In this document: piece after piece, positions 59,791 through 64,000 of the stretch
Position numbering within the stretch: position 1 is the first letter of the stretch
Layout of the letters: each line of letters starts with the position of its first letter
NCBI GenBank assembly: GCA_033344795.1
Contig: JAWPMS010000001.1
Location: 1,178,001 to 1,242,000, forward strand
Length of the DNA stretch: 64,000 nucleotides
Direction of reading: 5' to 3'
Origin: SHLQ01 sp033344795
GTDB taxonomy: Bacteria; Actinomycetota; Acidimicrobiia; Acidimicrobiales; SHLQ01
The notes under the pieces: generated by a model
The model's database searches: none
What the model was told of the DNA's origin: nothing
What the model saw: the letters and a program-made list of their open reading frames with translations, nothing else
Made by a program: the position numbers and the translations under genes

Positions 59791-60462
59791 ATGACGCTGC
59801 TCATCGATGCCGACGACACGTTGTGGGAGAACATCCGCGTCTTTCACGACGTGAACGCGTCCTTCGTCGAATGGATCGCTCCTGCGGAGCCGCCGTCGAA
59901 GATTCGCTCGGAGCTCGACGCCATGCAGATCGAGTTCGTGGGGCTTCACGGCTACGGTCGCCGGACCTTTCAGAAGAGCCTTCTCGCGGCCGTCGAACGT
60001 TTTGGTCAGCGAGCTCCGACGCCCGATGACCACTCGATCGTGGAGACACTCGTCTCTCCGCTGCGCTGGGACACGCTCGATCTCATCGAGGGCGTGACGC
60101 AGACTCTGGCCGAGCTACGAACCCGCCACGACCTGATCATGATGACCAAAGGCGATCACGAGGAACAGTCCCACAAAGTTGCGCGGTCGGGGCTCGGCGA
60201 ACACTTTGTCGCGGTCGAAATCGTTGCCGAGAAGAATGTCGACGCCTACAAGATGGTGGTCGATCGCCATGATCTCGATCTCGGAACCACGTGGATGATC
60301 GGCAACTCACCACGATCGGACATTCTCCCGGCCCTCCATGCAGGTCTCGGGGCCGTGCACATCCCTCACGATGACACCTGGGGCCACGAACACGACGATC
60401 TCGATCATCATCCCCGTCTCATGCATCTGCCGAGCTTCGACCGACTCCTCGATCACTTCTGA
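59791..60462 (+). CDS. HAD family hydrolase
   Basis: A 223-residue phosphatase-type HAD protein. Motif I is LLIDADDTLWENI (nucleophile Asp6, acid/base Asp8), motif II LIMMTKGD, the Lys of motif III is in EKNVDAYKMVVDR, and motif IV is MIGNSPRSDILPALHAG. It resembles proteins with pyrimidine nucleotidase or YjjG-type activity. It overlaps the next start by one base. Confidence 0.87.
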   Translation: MTLLIDADDTLWENIRVFHDVNASFVEWIAPAEPPSKIRSELDAMQIEFVGLHGYGRRTFQKSLLAAVERFGQRAPTPDDHSIVETLVSPLRWDTLDLIEGVTQTLAELRTRHDLIMMTKGDHEEQSHKVARSGLGEHFVAVEIVAEKNVDAYKMVVDRHDLDLGTTWMIGNSPRSDILPALHAGLGAVHIPHDDTWGHEHDDLDHHPRLMHLPSFDRLLDHF

Positions 60463-61529
60463 TGGTCGAGTCGACGGTTGGCCGCACCCTTGTTGTTCTG
60501 GTTGGGGTGGGTTTGGCCATCTGGTTGTTGTCTTCTGCCGTCCGCACGCTCGTCATCCCACGGCCCGAGCGCGTTTGGCTGACGAGTTCGTTGTTTCGAT
60601 TCGCCCGGTTCGTCACGGTGGCGATCGCGCGCCGTTTCGAAGATCCGGCACGGAGGCATCGAATACTGGGCTCGTTCGCCCCGGTCGTGCTCATCTCACT
60701 CCCCCTGATCTGGTCGGTCGGACTGATCATCTCGTTCGGAGCGATCTTCTGGGGACTTGGTGGCGTGAGTCTTGCCGAGGCGATCGAACTCTCCGGTTCT
60801 TCGCTCACGACCTTGGGCTTCATCGATGCGCCGACGGTCTTCACACATTTGATCGCCATCGTGGAGGCTCTGCTCGGACTCGCCATCATCGCTCTCGTCA
60901 TCAGCTTCTTGCCTACGTTCTACGCCATGTTCTCGAGAAGAGAGCTGGCCGTTGGGCGACTCACCACACGAGCAGGGGAACCCCCGACTCCATTCGAATT
61001 CATCGTCCGACTCCACACGATCGGGAGATTGGACGGGGTTGCCGACCGGTGGGAAGACTGGGAAAGCTGGTTCACCGACATCGGTGAGACGCACACGAAC
61101 TTCCCCGCTCTCGTCTACTTTCGGTCCGCTCGCTCGCAGCGTTCCTGGGTCACTGCGGCAGAGACCTCGCTCGATGCGGCATCGGCCATCACCGCACTAG
61201 AACTCGTGGAGAGCACCGGACAGGCCCAGACGCTGATTCGTTCTGGCTACCTGGCCCTGCGCGGGATCGCCGACTTCTTCGGGATGCCCCCGGAACGGGA
61301 TCCAGACCAGCTCGATCAACTGAACGTGAGTCGAGCGGACTTCGATCAACTCGTCGACGACCTCGAGTCTCACGGAGTGATGAGCACGGTGGATCGAGAC
61401 GATGCGTGGCTGGCATTTGCGGGTTGGCGGGTCAACTACGACCAAGCGATCGTCGGCCTACAGAATCTCGTCGTGGACGTCCCCTCGCACTGGTCTCTTC
61501 CCGCTGCCAACATGCAGGGCAAGTTGTGA
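60462..61529 (+). CDS. Channel-like membrane protein
   Basis: A 355-residue protein. Four or so helices lie in the first 170 residues, with GSSLTTLGFIDAP similar to a K+ channel pore (TTxGxG-like but FID in place of GYG). The rest (170-355) is soluble and helical. It overlaps the HAD gene and the antiporter gene, so it may supply an ion pathway to this operon. Channel activity is inference. Confidence 0.7.
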   Translation: MVESTVGRTLVVLVGVGLAIWLLSSAVRTLVIPRPERVWLTSSLFRFARFVTVAIARRFEDPARRHRILGSFAPVVLISLPLIWSVGLIISFGAIFWGLGGVSLAEAIELSGSSLTTLGFIDAPTVFTHLIAIVEALLGLAIIALVISFLPTFYAMFSRRELAVGRLTTRAGEPPTPFEFIVRLHTIGRLDGVADRWEDWESWFTDIGETHTNFPALVYFRSARSQRSWVTAAETSLDAASAITALELVESTGQAQTLIRSGYLALRGIADFFGMPPERDPDQLDQLNVSRADFDQLVDDLESHGVMSTVDRDDAWLAFAGWRVNYDQAIVGLQNLVVDVPSHWSLPAANMQGKL

Positions 61530-62818
61530 CCACACTCGCGGTCATCGGTGCCGTGATCGCTGTCGTATCTCTGTTTCGAGAACGACTCCGCTCACTACCC
61601 CTGACAACACCGATGTTGTTCGTGGCCGCGGGAATGATCCTCGCACCGGAGGTTCTCGGCCTCGCCATCTTCGACGATGGGCTCGAGGATGAAACGATCG
61701 CCTTGATCGCCGAGGTCACACTGGCTTTGTTGCTCTTCTCCGACGCTGCTCGTATCGACACCCGAAACGACTCCACGTCCTTCGCCTTGCCCGCACGGCT
61801 GCTGGGTATCGGACTGCCGTTGACCGTTGCGCTCGGAACGTTGGTGACCGCGCTGCTCTTGACCGATCTCAGCTGGGCGGAGGCAGCCTTGATCGCCGCC
61901 ATCCTCGCACCCACCGATGCTGCGCTGGGTGAAGCCGTGGTTGCGAATCCCGCAGTACCGGTCAAGATTCGTCAGGCGTTGAACGTCGAGTCGGGCCTAA
62001 ATGATGGACTCGTCGTTCCCGTGATCGCCGTCTTCAGTGCGCTCGCCGCCGAGAGCGAACTGGAGGGTGCGGGAGAACTCGTTTCGGAGGCCTTTCTGGA
62101 GATCGGTATTGCGCTCATCGTTGGGGCGTTCATCGCGTGGCTGTTTTCGGTGGTGGTGCCGTTCGCAACAGGACGCGGTTGGTCGGATGCAGAGGGTTTC
62201 CGAATCGTCGCGCTGGGAGCTGGTGTCATGTCGTTCGCCGGCAGCCTGGCCCTTGGTGGCAACGGTTTCGTCGCCGCATTCGTCTGTGGTCTTCTGGCTC
62301 GCCGTCTCATGGGGCCCACGGTCACCGACCATGCGGAATTCGCCGAAGACGTCTCTCAAGTCGGCGCCGCCGCGGTCTTCTTGATCTTCGGCGGAGTCAT
62401 GGTCTGGCCAGCGCTCGAGCTCGTGAGTCCCGCAATCCTGCTCTGCGCAATCGGGACCTTGACCATCGGTCGGATGCTGCCGGTGGCGATCGCGATGATC
62501 GGCACCGGGTTGATGCGCCAAACGGTGACCTTCCTCGGATGGTTCGGACCGCGAGGTCTGGCCTCGATGTTGTTCGGGCTACTCCTCGTGTCCGACAGCG
62601 AAGTCCATCGACCGGACGAACTGTTTGCGATCATCAGCCTCGTCGTGCTCTGTTCAGTCGTTCTGCACGGAATGACGGCGAGCCCAGGTGCGCGCCGGTA
62701 TGGAGCCTGGTATGCGAGCAGCATCGAAGACGATCACGACATGATGGAAGCCGAAATGGTCATCGAATCGCCGCTGCGATGGATCGATCCAACTACCGCG
62801 ACAAAGGAAACACCATGA
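61526..62818 (+). CDS. Cation:proton antiporter (CPA1/NhaP-like)
   Basis: A 430-residue antiporter with 11-12 helices. The ion site region reads AAILAPTDAALGEAVVAN (TD in the discontinuous helix) and NVESGLNDGLVVPVIA (ND motif). The later FLGWFGPRGLASMLFGLLLV segment is typical of NhaP-like proteins. It exchanges Na+ or K+ for protons. GTG start overlaps the preceding stop (GTGA). Confidence 0.9.
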   Translation: MTTLAVIGAVIAVVSLFRERLRSLPLTTPMLFVAAGMILAPEVLGLAIFDDGLEDETIALIAEVTLALLLFSDAARIDTRNDSTSFALPARLLGIGLPLTVALGTLVTALLLTDLSWAEAALIAAILAPTDAALGEAVVANPAVPVKIRQALNVESGLNDGLVVPVIAVFSALAAESELEGAGELVSEAFLEIGIALIVGAFIAWLFSVVVPFATGRGWSDAEGFRIVALGAGVMSFAGSLALGGNGFVAAFVCGLLARRLMGPTVTDHAEFAEDVSQVGAAAVFLIFGGVMVWPALELVSPAILLCAIGTLTIGRMLPVAIAMIGTGLMRQTVTFLGWFGPRGLASMLFGLLLVSDSEVHRPDELFAIISLVVLCSVVLHGMTASPGARRYGAWYASSIEDDHDMMEAEMVIESPLRWIDPTTATKETP

Positions 62819-64000
62819 CAACTGCGCTCAAGATCGCCACGTGGAGCGAGATACCAGAACGCGAACCAGTCGGTGTGCTCGTCGGCAACGTCGATCTGGT
62901 CATCGTGCGGTGGGACAACAACCACTCGGTGCTCTATGGCCGGTGCCTGCATCGCGGGGCCAAGATGAGCGATGGCCACGTTTCTGGCGACAACCTGATC
63001 TGCGGGCTACATGGGTGGGACTACCAGTTCCGCACCGGCGTCTCGGCCTATGACAACAGCGAGGTCCTGGCGCGGTTCGCCTCCTGGTTGGAGGGCGACG
63101 ACCTGATGATCGACGAGCAAGAGGTGCTCGCGTTCGAGAAGGAACACCCCCAGCCCTATGACCGTTCGTCGTATCAGGGCGAGTTTCAAGACCCACACGG
63201 CACCCCGGACGAACCGCATGTGGGACTCATCCGGAGACTCGCCACCGAGGGACTCTCGACGTTGGGCCACCACGGACCCGTCAGCGCCATGGGTGTTGCG
63301 CGAGACGACCTTCCCAAGTGGGACGAGATTCAGTTCGTCACCGCTCAGTTGGCAACCAAACCACTGCTGGACGACGCCGCGGTCTCTTCAGGAGTGGTCA
63401 TCGGACCACGAGCCAAGAAACCCTTGCATCTCGACATACCACTGTTCGTGTCGGACATGAGCTTCGGAGCGCTCTCGGAGGAGGCCAAAATTTCTTTGGC
63501 GAAAGGCGCCGAACTCGCGGGAACCGGGATCTGTTCGGGCGAAGGCGGCATGCTCCCCGAAGAGCAGGAGGCCAACTCTCGCTACTTCTACGAACTAGCG
63601 TCCGGTCGTTTCGGCTGGCAGCTCGACAAGGTCAAGCGGGTCCAAGCGTTTCACTTCAAGTTTGGGCAAGGTGCCAAGACCGGCACGGGCGGACACCTCC
63701 CTGGCAAGAAGGTCATGGGCCGCATCGCTGAAGTGCGCGAGCTCGAGGAGGGTCAGGACGCGATCTCGCCTTCGACCTTTCCCGATCTGTTCTCACCAGC
63801 CGACTACGCAGAGGTCGCCGAACAGGTGCGAGAGGCGTCTGGGGGCATCCCGATCGGCGCAAAACTCTCCGCGCAACACATCGAAGCCGATCTCGACGCC
63901 GCGCTCGAAATCGGGGTCGACTACGTCATCCTCGATGGCCGTGGAGGCGGCACGGGGGCAGCGCCGCTCATCTTCCGAGATCACATCTCCGTGCCGACGA
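62815..64000 (+). CDS. Rieske domain fused to FMN-binding glutamate synthase-like domain (partial)
   Basis: At least 395 residues, cut by the end of the window. Residues 10-105 form a Rieske [2Fe-2S] domain (GRCLHRGAKMSDG, then ICGLHGWDYQF: Cys-X-His and Cys-X2-His). From about residue 165 the sequence follows the FMN-binding domain of glutamate synthase large subunits (LFVSDMSFGALSEEAKISLA, GAKTGTGGHLPG, ILDGRGGGTGAAP). The protein would pass electrons from the Rieske centre to FMN, with an unknown substrate; it lacks the amidotransferase domain. It overlaps the antiporter stop (ATGA), so an ion-transport/redox operon is suggested. Confidence 0.9.
   Translation, partial: MTTALKIATWSEIPEREPVGVLVGNVDLVIVRWDNNHSVLYGRCLHRGAKMSDGHVSGDNLICGLHGWDYQFRTGVSAYDNSEVLARFASWLEGDDLMIDEQEVLAFEKEHPQPYDRSSYQGEFQDPHGTPDEPHVGLIRRLATEGLSTLGHHGPVSAMGVARDDLPKWDEIQFVTAQLATKPLLDDAAVSSGVVIGPRAKKPLHLDIPLFVSDMSFGALSEEAKISLAKGAELAGTGICSGEGGMLPEEQEANSRYFYELASGRFGWQLDKVKRVQAFHFKFGQGAKTGTGGHLPGKKVMGRIAEVRELEEGQDAISPSTFPDLFSPADYAEVAEQVREASGGIPIGAKLSAQHIEADLDAALEIGVDYVILDGRGGGTGAAPLIFRDHISVPT

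Overview
The window is high-GC DNA with dense, mostly overlapping genes (ATGA/GTGA junctions), frequent GTG starts, an Ssb ending in NEEPF, an Ada-AlkA/Ogt repair pair, a LAXTG-type wall-sorting signal and a DUF2510-PrsW protein. Together these suggest an actinobacterium. An Acidimicrobiia (Ilumatobacter-like) origin is my guess and is not proven. In mycobacteria the rpsF-ssb-rpsR-rplI / dnaB neighbourhood lies tens of kb from oriC, so this window may also be origin-proximal. I found no tRNA, rRNA, CRISPR array or intact insertion sequence.

Layout. 0-2 kb: pirin, a VOC protein and a type II haloacid dehalogenase. 2-10 kb: three ECF sigma factors, each overlapping a membrane-anchored partner gene, with a GMC oxidoreductase/TetR pair between them. 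10-17 kb: a wall-anchored protein, a YeiH exporter, a Nudix hydrolase, a histidine kinase/response regulator pair next to an array of 11-bp repeats, an acidic secreted protein and an ABC-2 exporter. 17.8-20 kb: an Ada-AlkA fusion interrupted by an in-frame TAA, then ogt. 20-24 kb: zwf and two divergent citrate synthases, one with an N-terminal HTH, sharing overlapping palindromes. 25 kb: a thioredoxin-like lipoprotein whose first active-site Cys codon is TGA, with a SECIS-like hairpin downstream; it is probably a selenoprotein. 25.6-33.5 kb: a DUF4214-like protein, a BON-LysM protein, malonyl-CoA decarboxylase, ribA and a large indolepyruvate:ferredoxin oxidoreductase. 34.5-38.8 kb: dnaB, a PAP2 protein, rplI, rpsR (with an acidic tail), ssb and rpsF. 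40-53.7 kb: a ten-gene minus-strand unit for polyamine/agmatine uptake and breakdown (aminotransferase, a C45 hydrolase-GNAT fusion, an Lrp regulator, agmatinase, Pot-type ABC transporter, cupin, FAD oxidase), divergent from a second FAD oxidase and guanine deaminase. 53.7-64 kb: a lipoprotein, PrsW, a PIG-L deacetylase, a Thr-rich protein, a DsbA-like protein, an MFS exporter, a HAD hydrolase, a channel-like protein, a Na+/H+ antiporter and the start of a Rieske-glutamate-synthase fusion.

The observations I rate highest are the TGA-containing thioredoxin, the TAA-split Ada-AlkA gene, the HTH-citrate synthase with its operator, several small repeat families placed at gene ends and inside one coding sequence, and the polyamine cluster.
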